Of a DNA stretch of 64,000 nucleotides, positions 1 to 9,012 are shown piece by piece. The DNA lies in contig NZ_NDFH01000003.1 in the NCBI RefSeq assembly GCF_002239585.1, positions 992,001 through 1,056,000 of the forward strand, in the 5' to 3' direction. The translations under genes and the position numbers were made by a program. The stretch's first letter is position 1; each line of letters opens with the position of its first letter. The notes beneath the pieces are model-generated. The model saw only the letters and a program-made list of their open reading frames with translations, was not told the DNA's origin and did not search any database. The DNA is from Psychromonas sp. CD1 (lineage in GTDB: Bacteria > Pseudomonadota > Gammaproteobacteria > Enterobacterales > Psychromonadaceae).

Positions 1-816
1 TTTAGCAAGACCTTCACCAACTTCTAAGCGCACAAATGTCACGACATCTGCTTTTGCATCTTTAAGAAGTTTTGCAACTTTAATAGATGGATCTTTAATG
101 AATGCTTGTCCGGTTAAACTTACTTCACCCGTAAATTTAGCCATACGGCCTGTGACCATTTTTTCTGCGATTTCAGCAGGTTTTCCGCTGTCGATTGCAA
201 TTTGCAATTGAATTTCTTTTTCTTTGGCTACGACTTCAGCAGGCACATCAGTTGGCTTAACATATGTTGGTGCAGCCGCTGCAATATGCATTGCAATATC
301 TTTAGACAAGGTTGCATCGCCACCAGTTAGCACAGAAACAACGCCTATTTTGCCACCATGTACATATGTACCAAGATTTTCACCCGTCACGATTTGAATG
401 CGACGAACTGTAATGTTTTCGCCAATTTTAGCAACAAGATGAGCACGAGTCTCTTCAACAGTGATGCTATCAAAGGCAAGTTTATTTAATACTGCAACAT
501 CTTCAACTTTATTTTCAAGTGCAATTTCAGCAACTTTATTAGCAAAAGCTAAAAAGCTTTTGTCCATTGCAACGAAATCAGTTTCACAATTTATTTCAAT
601 AACAACAGCGGTTGTACCCTCTGTTTTTGCAATAACAACACCTTCGGCTGCGATTCTACCTGCTTTTTTGGCAGCTTTAATCGCTCCAGATTTACGCATG
701 TTTTCTATTGCTAGCTCGATGTCGCCATCGGCTTCAACTAATGCTTTCTTACAATCCATCATGCCCGCCGCAGTGCGTTCACGAAGTTCTTTAACTTGTT
801 TAGCCGTAATAGCCAT
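1..816 (-). CDS. tsf: elongation factor Ts (C-terminus cut by window edge)
   Basis: EF-Ts is the guanine nucleotide exchange factor that recycles EF-Tu in the cytosol. Reading the minus strand from the ATG at 816 gives [19 protein letters not shown], the family's N-terminal UBA-like helix. The core follows with NCETDFVA, the stretch that contacts EF-Tu, near residue 80. About 272 codons are present and the frame is still open at base 1, at a sequence matching the EVGEG near the C-terminus, so only some 15-20 residues lie outside the window. It sits downstream of rpsB in the usual rpsB-tsf order, with a hairpin attenuator between them. Identity is certain. Confidence 0.97.
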   Translation of the reverse strand, partial: MAITAKQVKELRERTAAGMMDCKKALVEADGDIELAIENMRKSGAIKAAKKAGRIAAEGVVIAKTEGTTAVVIEINCETDFVAMDKSFLAFANKVAEIALENKVEDVAVLNKLAFDSITVEETRAHLVAKIGENITVRRIQIVTGENLGTYVHGGKIGVVSVLTGGDATLSKDIAMHIAAAAPTYVKPTDVPAEVVAKEKEIQLQIAIDSGKPAEIAEKMVTGRMAKFTGEVSLTGQAFIKDPSIKVAKLLKDAKADVVTFVRLEVGEGLAK

Positions 817-840
817 GGTCAAATTTCCTATTTCATCTAT

Positions 841-862
841 AAAAAAGGGGCTCTAAAGCCCC
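841..862 (-). terminator. rpsB-tsf intergenic attenuator hairpin
   Basis: On the minus strand GGGGCT-TTAG-AGCCCC is followed at once by TTTTTT. This is a textbook intrinsic terminator lying after rpsB and 25 bases before the tsf start. In enterobacteria the same gap holds a partial terminator that lowers tsf relative to rpsB, so partial read-through is the likely role (inference from position). Confidence 0.85.
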
Positions 863-912
863 AGATAACCAATCTAAGATTGTTAATAATAGCCTCTATT
901 TAAAATAGAAGA

Positions 913-1650
913 TTATTTTTCAGCGGTTTCTTCAACAAAACCATCCGTATTAGCAACAACAACTTCCGCAGCTTGACGTGCATCATTGATAGTTTGAGCA
1001 GCCGCTTCTAAATAAAGTTTAATCGCACGAATTGCATCATCATTACCAGGTACAACAAAATCAATATTGTCAGGACATGAGTTAGTATCTACGATAGCAA
1101 TAATTGGAATGCCTAGATTATTCGCTTCTTTAATAGAAATATGCTCATGATCAGCATCAACAACAAAGATAACATCTGGAATGCCACCCATGTTTTTAAT
1201 TCCACCAAGGGTCTTGTCTAATTTAATTAACTCACGAGAGCGCATTAACGCTTCTTTTTTAGTTAATTTTTCAAAAGTACCATCTTGACTTTGAGCTTCA
1301 AGATCTTTTAAACGTTTGATTGATTGACGTACTGTTTTCCAGTTAGTCAACATACCACCTAACCAACGATGATCAACGTAAAATTGGCCACAGCTTAACG
1401 CCGCATCTCTAACAACTTCAGAAGCAGCACGCTTAGTACCAACAAATAATACTTTTCCTTTTTTAGCGGCTTTCGCTTCTAAAAAATTAAGTGCTTTGTT
1501 GAACATTGGTACTGTTTTTTCTAAATTGATGATATGAACTTTATTACGCGAACCAAAGATGAAGGGTTTCATTTTTGGATTCCAGTAACGAGTTTGGTGA
1601 CCGAAGTGTACGCCAGCTTTTAGCATATCGCGCATTGATACATTTGCCAT
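913..1650 (-). CDS. rpsB: 30S ribosomal protein S2
   Basis: This is small-subunit protein S2, needed for 30S assembly and for docking S1. It has 245 residues, the usual length. The start [19 protein letters not shown], the central FVGTKRAA and [14 protein letters not shown] stretches, and the [17 protein letters not shown] segment are family signatures. The ATG at 1650 follows AAAGGAA with good spacing. It is transcribed toward tsf, and a strong extended -10 promoter and a leader of about 175 nt lie upstream. In E. coli that leader mediates S2 autoregulation, and the same is likely here. Confidence 0.98.
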   Translation of the reverse strand: MANVSMRDMLKAGVHFGHQTRYWNPKMKPFIFGSRNKVHIINLEKTVPMFNKALNFLEAKAAKKGKVLFVGTKRAASEVVRDAALSCGQFYVDHRWLGGMLTNWKTVRQSIKRLKDLEAQSQDGTFEKLTKKEALMRSRELIKLDKTLGGIKNMGGIPDVIFVVDADHEHISIKEANNLGIPIIAIVDTNSCPDNIDFVVPGNDDAIRAIKLYLEAAAQTINDARQAAEVVVANTDGFVEETAEK

Positions 1651-1860
1651 TTTGAATTTCCTTTATAGGGGTTAAGCTTCCACGTACCCCATAAACTCGA
1701 CCATTTTTAATAACTTAAAAACAGCACCCCGAGTTACGTGTCGATACGTGTGTGTGATTATTAGTGACTTTTAAAAAGTTCACTGCATTTATGAATGCTA
1801 TCCAATAAAATGAACATCATTCACGATGCGTTTTATAGCACATTTCAATATCTAACTCAA
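1651..1860 (-). promoter_or_regulatory. rpsB promoter and untranslated leader
   Basis: On the minus strand TTGAGT (1860-1855), a 17-base spacer and TATAAA (1837-1832) preceded by TGC form an extended -10 sigma-70 promoter. A GC-rich discriminator follows, as in stringently controlled ribosomal promoters. Transcription should begin near 1825, giving a leader of about 175 nt before rpsB. Its length and position match the S2-responsive leader of E. coli; its fold was not computed. The rest of the gap to map (1861-2048) is AT-rich and must hold the map promoter, which I could not place with confidence. Confidence 0.7.
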
Positions 1861-2048
1861 CATTTCTTCTTTTATGCAGCTCTATGTTTTGTCTCTTATC
1901 AAAGGTGATACAACATACTTTCACGCATAAATTTCGATTACATTATGAACACCGAGCTTATCAAAAATAATGAACTGAATATGCACTAGCATGATGCTAC
2001 AGATTTCTTTATAGTATTCTTTTAATATAACGATAAAAGAGATAAAAA

Positions 2049-2837
2049 ATGTCAGCAATCATAAAAACACAGGCAGAAATAGAAAAAATGCGTATTGCCG
2101 GACAAAAAGCCGCAGATGTATTATCTATGATAACCCCTTTTGTACAGGTTGGAGTCACCACCAATGAACTTAATCTGCGCTGTCATGATTTTATCGTTAA
2201 TGAGCAAGGTGGCATTCCTGCGCCACTTAATTATCATGGTTTCCCTAAATCTATTTGCACGTCCATAAATTATGTTGTCTGTCATGGTATCCCAAATGAT
2301 AAGCCTTTAAAAAACGGCGACATTTTAAACATTGATATCACGGTTATTATTGATGGCTATCACGGTGATACTTCACAAATGTTTTTACTCGGTAAACCTT
2401 CTATATTAGGTGCTCGCTTATCTCAGGTAGCACAAGAATGCTTATATATAGGCATTCAAATGATTAAACCTGGCATACAATTAGGTGATATTGGCGCTGC
2501 TATTCAAAAACATGCCGAAAAACATAATTATTCCATCGTCCGAGAATACTGTGGTCATGGCATTGGCGCTGGCTTTCACGAAGAGCCACAAGTACTACAT
2601 TACGGTAAAAAAGGTACAGGTGAGCGCTTAAAAGTCGGACAGTGTTTTACAATAGAGCCTATGTTAAATGCAGGGAAACATACATGTAAAGTATTAAAAG
2701 ATGAATGGACGGTCGTCACCAAAGATAAAAAACTCTCCGCACAGTGGGAGCATACTTTACTAGTTACTGAGACGGGTGTTGAAGTTTTAACCTTACGTCC
2801 CGAAGAAACACTGCCACGAATTATTGATAATTGTTAA
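2049..2837 (+). CDS. map: methionine aminopeptidase, type I
   Basis: Cytosolic dinuclear-metal protease that removes the initiator methionine. At 262 residues it has the normal type I length with no N-terminal zinc extension. The five metal ligands can be placed: Asp about 96 (NIDIT), Asp about 107 (HGDTS), His about 170 (CGHGIGAGFHEEP), Glu about 203 (TIEPM) and Glu about 234 (WEHTLL). The ATG at 2049 follows AAAAGAGATAAAAA, a modest ribosome site. Divergence from rpsB and closeness to glnD repeat the order known in enterobacteria. No anomaly was seen. Confidence 0.97.
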   Translation: MSAIIKTQAEIEKMRIAGQKAADVLSMITPFVQVGVTTNELNLRCHDFIVNEQGGIPAPLNYHGFPKSICTSINYVVCHGIPNDKPLKNGDILNIDITVIIDGYHGDTSQMFLLGKPSILGARLSQVAQECLYIGIQMIKPGIQLGDIGAAIQKHAEKHNYSIVREYCGHGIGAGFHEEPQVLHYGKKGTGERLKVGQCFTIEPMLNAGKHTCKVLKDEWTVVTKDKKLSAQWEHTLLVTETGVEVLTLRPEETLPRIIDNC

Positions 2838-2903
2838 TTTTTTCAGCGCGCCACTTAAGTAAATGCTGAGTGGCTCTATATTCCCTGATTGACTGAGGTT
2901 TAT

Positions 2904-5522
2904 ATGCATTTAGGCTCTTTTTCACCGTCTAAAATAGAACAAAAAAATTTAAACCTCTCTTTTTTGAAAAATCATCATCTGCAATTTCAAGCATGGCAAG
3001 TCGAACGTTTCAAAGAAAATATTCATATCAATCACTTAGTACAACAACGTGCTCTCTATATGGACCAATTACTCTCGCGATTATGGCTCCTTATCGGCTT
3101 GAATAAATGTTACTCTTTATGTCTACTTGCAGTCGGTGGCTATGGCCGCGCAGAGTTACATCCCAAATCGGACATTGATCTTTTAATTTTGTCTCTACAC
3201 GAATTTAAGATTGAAGAAGAAGAAAAAATCAGTGTTTTTATCACTTTCCTCTGGGATTTAAAGTTAGATATTGGACACAGTATTCGCAATTTAAATAATT
3301 GTTTTACTATAGGTAAAGAAGATATAACCATTGCCACTAGCATGCTTGAAGCTCGTTATATTCAAGGTAATCAAAAAGCATTAAAAAAACTACAACAATT
3401 ACTGCAACACAAAGATTTTTGGCCATCTGATAAATTTTTTATTTTAAAAAGAGAAGAGCAAAGATTACGCCATAAAAATTGCCGAGGCGATGGTTATAAC
3501 CTTGAGCCAGATCTAAAAAACGGATGCGGTGGATTGCGCGATATACAAACTATTAGTTGGGTTTCAAAACGTCATTTTGGTGCCAGTAGCCTGTTAATAT
3601 TGACACGTTATCATTATATTACAAAAACAGAATACTATGAGCTTATCGACTGCCAAACTTTACTCTGGCGCATACGGTTTGCATTACATACGATTGCGGG
3701 TAAAGCAGATAATCGTCTCCTTTTTGATTTTCAAGGAGATGTGGCCAAATTGCTTGGCTATCAAGGTTATCAGGGCTTAGCTATCGAAAACATGATGAAA
3801 AAGTTTTACCAAACGATTCATCGAGTTAAAGAACTAAATACTATGTTATTACAATATTTAGATGAGGCTATTGTAAATAAACCCAATCCTAAAATTATCC
3901 CTATCGATATGCATTTTCAACAACGCGAAAACATGATAGAGCTTAAAACGGCGTCTTTATTTAAAAAACACCCACACACTATCTTGCAACTTTTTTTATA
4001 TATTGCCCACAATAAGAATATTATTGGCATTTATTCCTCAACTCTGCGTGAATTACGTGAAGCAAGGCGACATTTAAAACAATGGTTACAAGATATCCCT
4101 GAATGCCGACGTTTATTTATGCGCATAATTAAACACCCTCGAGGAATGGGGCTCGCTTTTACACTGATGTATGAATATGGAATTCTCGACGCATATATTC
4201 CTCAATGGAGCCGAATTGTAGGACAAATGCAATTTGATCTTTTTCATGCTTATACCGTTGATGAACATACACATAAATTACTCCAATATATTTATCATTA
4301 CCCACAAACAAAAACATTACACCCGCTTGCTCATGATATTTTTCGCTATTTAGAAAAACCCGAATTACTTTTTTTAAGTGCTATTTTTCACGATATTGCA
4401 AAAGGACAAAATGGCGATCACTCTGAACTGGGTGCCATTGATGCATATGATTTTTGTACTTTACATCAACTGAGCCATGCAGACAGTAAATTTGTTGCAT
4501 GGCTTGTTAAGCACCATTTAATTTTATCTATTACGGCACAACGCAGAGATATTAGCGACCCCAGCATTATTCGTAAATTTGCAAAAACCATCAAGAATGA
4601 AACACATCTTAATTATTTATATTGTTTAACAGTTGCTGACATTTGTGCCACCAGTGAAGGCACTTGGAATAGCTGGAAAGGTAGTTTGTTACGCGACCTT
4701 TATTCCAGTACAAAAAAAATGCTACGCCGAGGACTTGATAGTTCATGGGATTTAAGGCGCCATATTAAAAATAGAAAAAAGAAAAGTTTAGCTTTATTGT
4801 GTAATGCTGGTGCAGATGAAAATGCAGTAATAAACATTTGGAAAAACTTTAAAATTGATTACTTTTTCCGCTATCGTTCAGCGCAAATCGTTTGGCATAC
4901 ACTCGCCCTTCTAAGCCCTTATAATAAAGAGTTACCTTTAATACTTATTAGTACCAGTTGTCATAAAGATGCGACCGAAATTTTTGTCTATCATCGAGAT
5001 ATGCCCTCTATTTTTTCGTCCGTTGTCACCGAAATTGATAATAAACGATTGAGCGTCTATGATGCTAAAATACTCTCAAGTAGAGATGCTTTCACACTCA
5101 GTACTTTTAGTGTCTTAGAGCAAGATGGTAAACATATTTCAAAAGATAAAATCCAGCGCTTAAAAAAAGCAATTGAATTAGCACTCATTGACCCGGAGAA
5201 AGTAAACTACCAACAAAAAAAGATTATTCGTATCAAACGCCAATTTAAATTTGAACCTCAAATTACTTTCTTAGCCACTCGCAATAAACGTACACAAATA
5301 GAAGTTGTCGCCTTTGATGCTCCGGGAATTTTAGCAAATATCGGAAATGTATTTCGTAAACTAAATTTGATGCTCTATACCGCAAAAATCACCACTATTG
5401 GTGCACGGGTCGAAGATCTTTTTATCCTTTCTACACGCGAAGGCGATGCACTAACAGTCGAACAAGAAAGTGATTTACAAACACTGTTGATTTTAGAACT
5501 CAGTCCAAATAAAAGCTCATGA
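2904..5522 (+). CDS. glnD: bifunctional uridylyltransferase/uridylyl-removing enzyme GlnD
   Basis: GlnD senses glutamine and adds or removes UMP on PII proteins, so setting glutamine synthetase activity. The nucleotidyltransferase motif GGYGRAELHPKSDIDLL lies near residues 78-95. The HD-type hydrolase motif (FHDIAKG, followed by DHSELGA) lies near residue 495. Two ACT domains close the protein; the last is recognised by FDAPGILANIGNVFRKLNL. I place the start at the ATG at 2904 because GAGG lies 5 bases before it; an in-frame TTG at 2889 would add five residues but has no better site. The product is 872 residues, near the family norm. Its last codons overlap the 3' end of a convergent ABC-transporter remnant. 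Confidence 0.97.
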   Translation: MHLGSFSPSKIEQKNLNLSFLKNHHLQFQAWQVERFKENIHINHLVQQRALYMDQLLSRLWLLIGLNKCYSLCLLAVGGYGRAELHPKSDIDLLILSLHEFKIEEEEKISVFITFLWDLKLDIGHSIRNLNNCFTIGKEDITIATSMLEARYIQGNQKALKKLQQLLQHKDFWPSDKFFILKREEQRLRHKNCRGDGYNLEPDLKNGCGGLRDIQTISWVSKRHFGASSLLILTRYHYITKTEYYELIDCQTLLWRIRFALHTIAGKADNRLLFDFQGDVAKLLGYQGYQGLAIENMMKKFYQTIHRVKELNTMLLQYLDEAIVNKPNPKIIPIDMHFQQRENMIELKTASLFKKHPHTILQLFLYIAHNKNIIGIYSSTLRELREARRHLKQWLQDIPECRRLFMRIIKHPRGMGLAFTLMYEYGILDAYIPQWSRIVGQMQFDLFHAYTVDEHTHKLLQYIYHYPQTKTLHPLAHDIFRYLEKPELLFLSAIFHDIAKGQNGDHSELGAIDAYDFCTLHQLSHADSKFVAWLVKHHLILSITAQRRDISDPSIIRKFAKTIKNETHLNYLYCLTVADICATSEGTWNSWKGSLLRDLYSSTKKMLRRGLDSSWDLRRHIKNRKKKSLALLCNAGADENAVINIWKNFKIDYFFRYRSAQIVWHTLALLSPYNKELPLILISTSCHKDATEIFVYHRDMPSIFSSVVTEIDNKRLSVYDAKILSSRDAFTLSTFSVLEQDGKHISKDKIQRLKKAIELALIDPEKVNYQQKKIIRIKRQFKFEPQITFLATRNKRTQIEVVAFDAPGILANIGNVFRKLNLMLYTAKITTIGARVEDLFILSTREGDALTVEQESDLQTLLILELSPNKSS

Positions 5523-5756
5523 TGCTACGTCAAAGAAGACAAATTCATGATCTAGTAACTCTAATACAACGATGCTTCCTACTGAGATAGATTGCTGAGC
5601 GCTTTGTTTTAATAGATAAATCATACCTTTATAAATTACTTTAAGCTGTAAATGAGCACCTAAAAACAATACATCTATCACTTCTCCTGAGCTGTTTTCA
5701 TCCAATCGTATAAGTAAGTGCTCAGGGCCTATTAACAAAAATAAAACATCACTAAT
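5517..5756 (-). pseudogene. ABC transporter ATPase remnant, C-terminal TOBE domain
   Basis: The minus-strand reading frame has only about 80 codons of its own. They read like the C-terminal TOBE domain of an importer ATPase of the PotA/FbpC type: PEHLLIRLDENSSGEV, then LQLKVIYKG, then GSIVVLELLDHEFVFF at the end. Walker A, the signature motif and Walker B are absent. An ATG exists at 5771, but its first five codons come from the end of the neighbouring IS remnant, so it is not the original start. The matching N-terminus appears on the far side of the IS (6057-6120). The gene is therefore an IS-split fossil with its middle lost. The substrate cannot be told. Confidence 0.75.
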
Positions 5757-6056
5757 AGGTAATCCCCCCATTTTTAATGGAGTTCACCAATAGACATTTT
5801 TCTCTCTGATTGTTTAAGTTTTTGAATGGGTGTAATACCACCGATTCCCATGTTAGGTCGCTCATGGTTATAAGTCCATAACCACTGTGGTGCTCTTTTT
5901 TGTAATTCTTCGATAGGGTACACCTTTTTCGGCTTGTTTTAATATCGATAAAATTTGGCTGTCGCTAAAATGTGCTTTTTTCATGAAAATTCTCCTGAGT
6001 TAAATCATACGAGAAAATTCTACTTTGACTTCGATTATTTTTCGGGGGGATTACCT
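5757..6056 (-). mobile_element. 300-bp internally deleted IS3-family element
   Basis: Both ends carry a 13-bp perfect inverted repeat: AGGTAATCCCCCC at 5757-5769 and its complement at 6044-6056. Inside, on the minus strand, an ATG at 5984 with an AGGAG site opens MKKAHFSDSQILSILKQ, the classic N-terminus of IS3-family OrfA. After about 23 codons the sequence jumps to the C-terminus of OrfB (IEELQKRAPQWLWTYNHERP, then NMGIGGITPIQKL), which ends in a stop just inside the other repeat. The orfA remainder and the integrase DDE core are deleted, leaving a non-autonomous, MITE-like derivative. I see no target duplication, which fits with the flanking ABC gene also having lost DNA. Confidence 0.85.
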
Positions 6057-6200
6057 CTACACGCTGTAATTTTATGCTCACTGCATATAACACCAAAATC
6101 TGAAATAAAGTTAAAGTCATCTTGCACTTACACTTTTAAGTAATTTCTTTACCCCTAAAATCAGCAAAATAACGAGAACAAGGGTAATTACAAAATTGCT
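6057..6200 (-). pseudogene. ABC permease C-terminal end and ABC ATPase N-terminal stub
   Basis: Two scraps overlap by ATGA at 6117-6120, the spacing expected of coupled transporter genes. Upstream on the minus strand a hydrophobic tail (FVITLVLVILLILGVKKLLK, then SVSAR and a stop at 6117-6119) resembles the last transmembrane helix of an importer permease. Then the ATG at 6120 opens MTLTLFQILVLYAVSIKLQR, similar in layout to an ABC ATPase N-terminus, and runs into the IS end at 6056. With the TOBE fragment at 5517-5756 this reconstructs a permease-ATPase pair. Roughly 230 codons of the ATPase are gone. The permease assignment rests only on hydrophobicity and context. Confidence 0.5.
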
Positions 6201-6279
6201 TTGCACTGTCTAATTGCACTATTTTACCGCTGCATTATGGCGATTTATCTACCTTCTCTTTGCTATGGGTAACAAATAA

Positions 6280-6304
6280 GGCTCTGTCGAAAATTGACGG
6301 AGCC
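6280..6304. repeat. 9-bp inverted repeat, hairpin-forming
   Basis: GGCTCTGTC and GACGGAGCC form a 9-bp stem with one G-T pair around a 7-base loop. There is no T-run on either side, so it is a poor terminator. It lies in the gap between the ABC/IS debris and flrC and may be another mobile-element scar. The function is unknown. Confidence 0.45.
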
Positions 6305-6375
6305 TGTGCCGTATAGTGGATCTTAAGTAACGATAATTAATCAAAAATATTAGCACTTAAATATAGACATTACAT

Positions 6376-6403
6376 AAAAAAGGCCACTTTCAAAGTAGCC
6401 TTT
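6376..6403 (-). terminator. flrBC operon terminator
   Basis: On the minus strand AAAGGC-T-ACTTT, loop G, AAAGT-G-GCCTTT is followed by a T-run. It begins 3 bases after the flrC stop codon. It ends the flrBC transcript, where relatives instead continue into fliE. Confidence 0.8.
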
Positions 6404-6405
6404 AA

Positions 6406-7797
6406 TTAAAGCGGTAAGACTCCCTCTTCTTTCATTTTTGCAATTTTATAACGTAACGTTCGCGGGCTAATACCAAGTAATTCTGCAACCTCTTTACGTT
6501 TTCCAGAGCAACTTTGCAATGCCTCTAATATTATTTTTTTCTCTTGATCTTTTAAACCTTTACCTAATGCTAATTGCGCTGATAACGGCGACTCTTGTTG
6601 GATATCATCTAAATTAATATCCATAATATTCTCCGAATCAGAGTCCCCAGCACAAAGTCTTTCTTCAAGTTGTGCGTCCTCTAATATTAATGCGTCGATC
6701 TCAATACAAGTCCCTTCGGATAAAATCAAGGCGCGCTGTAATACATTATCTAATTCACGTACATTACCTGGCCAAGAATACGACAATAACAGTTGTTTAC
6801 TTGCTTCACTCAAGGTGAATATAGCTTGTTTTTGTTCAAGGGCATGTCGCGTTAATAAATGTTCTGCAAGTGGTAGAATATCACCAGGTCGTTTATTTAG
6901 CGGTAAGCACTGCAATGGAAAAACATTTAAACGATAATAAAGATCTTCTCTAAAAGAGCCATCTGCAACCGCTTCTTTAATATCTCGATTACTCGTTGCT
7001 ATCACGCGCACATTTAATTTTATTGTTTTTCTCCCGCCTAAACGCTCTACTTCTCGCTCCTGTAATACACGTAATAATTTAACCTGCAATGCAAGCGGCA
7101 TCTCCGTGATCTCATCCAGTAAAATGGTACCATTTTGAGCTTGTTCAAATTTACCGGGGCATGCTTGTATTGCCCCCGTAAAAGCGCCTTTTTCATAGCC
7201 AAATAACGTCGACTCAAGCATAGTGTCCGGAATAGCACCACAATTTATAGCTATAAAAGCACCATCTGCACGTGTAGATTGGTCATGTAAATAACGCGAC
7301 AATATTTCTTTACCACTGCCACTTGGACCCGTTATCATCACAGTGGCATCACTCAATGCAACTTTTCTCGCCATATTAAATAATTTTTCAGTATGTATAT
7401 CGCCATAAATAGGCGTACAAGATTCAACATGATTAATAGGGGCATAGCGACTGACTTGATTTAATAATACTTCAGGAGAAAAGGGCTTGGATAAATAATC
7501 AATCGCACCATCACGCATAGCATTTACAGCATCATTGATAGTTGCATAAGCGGTCATTAATAAAACAGGTAACTGTGGATATTTTCTTTTTATGTTTTTT
7601 AATAGAGTTAAACCCGACATGCCGCCCATTTGAATATCACTGATCACCAAATCGAATTTTTGCTGATTTAAAACAATTAATGCTTGCTCTGCACTATCGA
7701 CCTCAACACAGAGATAACCCGCTAATAATAACGTATCAATTAATGCTTCACGTAGCCCTGCATCATCTTCTACCACTAATAGTTTACCCTGTGCCAT
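6406..7797 (-). CDS. flrC: sigma-54-dependent flagellar response regulator FlrC
   Basis: FlrC (FleR) is the class III switch of polar flagellar hierarchies: once phosphorylated by FlrB it activates sigma-54 promoters of hook and basal-body genes. The 463 residues hold a receiver domain with phospho-acceptor Asp54 (ISDIQMGG). An AAA+ domain follows with Walker A GPSGSGKE near 160, the sigma-54-contacting GAFTGA near 215 and LLDEITEMP. A Fis-type helix-turn-helix lies at the C-terminus (KRKEVAELLGISPRTLRYKI). It starts 1 base after flrB ends, so the two are co-transcribed. In Vibrio-type clusters fliE-fliF come next; here a terminator and IS debris follow instead. Confidence 0.95.
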   Translation of the reverse strand: MAQGKLLVVEDDAGLREALIDTLLLAGYLCVEVDSAEQALIVLNQQKFDLVISDIQMGGMSGLTLLKNIKRKYPQLPVLLMTAYATINDAVNAMRDGAIDYLSKPFSPEVLLNQVSRYAPINHVESCTPIYGDIHTEKLFNMARKVALSDATVMITGPSGSGKEILSRYLHDQSTRADGAFIAINCGAIPDTMLESTLFGYEKGAFTGAIQACPGKFEQAQNGTILLDEITEMPLALQVKLLRVLQEREVERLGGRKTIKLNVRVIATSNRDIKEAVADGSFREDLYYRLNVFPLQCLPLNKRPGDILPLAEHLLTRHALEQKQAIFTLSEASKQLLLSYSWPGNVRELDNVLQRALILSEGTCIEIDALILEDAQLEERLCAGDSDSENIMDINLDDIQQESPLSAQLALGKGLKDQEKKIILEALQSCSGKRKEVAELLGISPRTLRYKIAKMKEEGVLPL

Positions 7798-7798
7798 A

Positions 7799-8902
7799 CT
7801 AACCTCCTATAACCTGTCCAAGTAAATTTTGATGCTCTCCAACACGATATAACGGTAATACAAGCGTAAAGCAACTGCCTTTACCAAATTCAGATTTAAC
7901 TTCAACACTGCCTTTATGTGATTGGGCAATAGACTGCACCACGGCAAGTCCTAAACCTGTGCCTTGCGATTTTGTTGTATAAAAGGCTTCCATTACTTTT
8001 TCTATATGCCCTTTTTCTATGCCCGGCCCATTATCCATTACTGATATCTCCACCCATTTTTCACCTCGACGCTTGGCGCTGATATATAAACGAGCGCCTT
8101 GCCCCGTTGCTTCTATTGCATTCGAAATTAAATTTGTTAACGCACTGATTAATGAGCTTTTATTGGCTAAAACCAATAGGTCTGGATCCGGAAAATGACA
8201 TTCTAAATGCCCTTTAACACTCGCTAAAAGTGTTTCGCTTGCTTCTTTCACGTCTTCAATTAGATGTACAACAGATACTTCATCAATAATTTTTTGATCG
8301 CCATTACGCGCAAATAACAACATATCATTAACTTGTATTTCTAAGTCTCCTAAACGATTCATTAACTTACCTTGAAAGCGTAAACGAGAAGCTTCGGTTA
8401 ATGTTTTATTCGCCAAATTAGCACCATATAACATAGCGGCTGAAAGTGGTGTTCTGATTTGATGTGCAAGTGATGCAACCATTTTACCCAATGATGATAA
8501 ACGTTGTAATTTTGCAACATGTGCTTGAAGCTTACGTGTATCGGTTAAATCCGTCAGCAAGATAAGTTGTCCTGCTTGTCCGTTAAGTGGTGAAATAGAC
8601 AATTGAATACGACGGTTATTACGTAATGATATTTCATGCCCATCATCACTTTTAGGTGCGAATGAGCGTGTAATAATATCGCTCCATAACTGCCCTAACA
8701 AAGGAGCGCCAAGTAAAGTGATAGCGACACGATTAGCTTGATCAATAACACCATATGTATCAAGCACAACTAAACCCGAAGGAAGTTCGTTACATAGTTG
8801 TTGCATATAACTTGCCTGTGCACGCAACTGCTTTAACTCTCCAGAAAAAGACTCTACATCCAAGTTTTTGTCATTGTGTTTTTTATTGCAAGTATTCATC
8901 AC
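7799..8902 (-). CDS. flrB: flagellar sensor histidine kinase FlrB
   Basis: Cytosolic kinase partner of FlrC. It has 367 residues and no transmembrane segment, as in FleS/FlrB. A PAS-like N-terminal part (LPSGLVVLDTYGVIDQANRV) precedes the phospho-accepting His in SLAHQIRTPLSAAML. The ATP-binding region shows the N box (NLISNAIEA), DNGPGI and GTGLGLAVVQSI. A consensus sigma-54 promoter lies 38-53 bases upstream, so the operon should be switched on by FlrA with RpoN, as known in Vibrio. No signs of decay were seen. Confidence 0.95.
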   Translation of the reverse strand: MMNTCNKKHNDKNLDVESFSGELKQLRAQASYMQQLCNELPSGLVVLDTYGVIDQANRVAITLLGAPLLGQLWSDIITRSFAPKSDDGHEISLRNNRRIQLSISPLNGQAGQLILLTDLTDTRKLQAHVAKLQRLSSLGKMVASLAHQIRTPLSAAMLYGANLANKTLTEASRLRFQGKLMNRLGDLEIQVNDMLLFARNGDQKIIDEVSVVHLIEDVKEASETLLASVKGHLECHFPDPDLLVLANKSSLISALTNLISNAIEATGQGARLYISAKRRGEKWVEISVMDNGPGIEKGHIEKVMEAFYTTKSQGTGLGLAVVQSIAQSHKGSVEVKSEFGKGSCFTLVLPLYRVGEHQNLLGQVIGG

Positions 8903-8939
8903 TTTCCCTGCTTATATAATTCAATATACAAACAATAAA

Positions 8940-8955
8940 GCAATGATCATGCCAA
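8940..8955 (-). promoter_or_regulatory. sigma-54 promoter of flrBC
   Basis: Minus strand TTGGCATGATCATTGC has the invariant GG and GC separated by exactly 10 bases and matches TGGCA-N-TTGC. It lies about 40 bases before the flrB start, in the only gap between flrA and flrB. FlrA-dependent activation of flrBC by sigma-54 is established in Vibrio; here it is inferred from this match. Confidence 0.9.
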
Positions 8956-9012
8956 ATAAAAACTTGATTATTTACATGACTTTATATTAAAAAGCCATAG
9001 TTTTGACACGTG

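Noticed and set aside
6280-6304. Hairpin as a terminator or IS end
   Set aside because: No T-run on either side and no matching partner end was found within the window, so I list it only as an inverted repeat.
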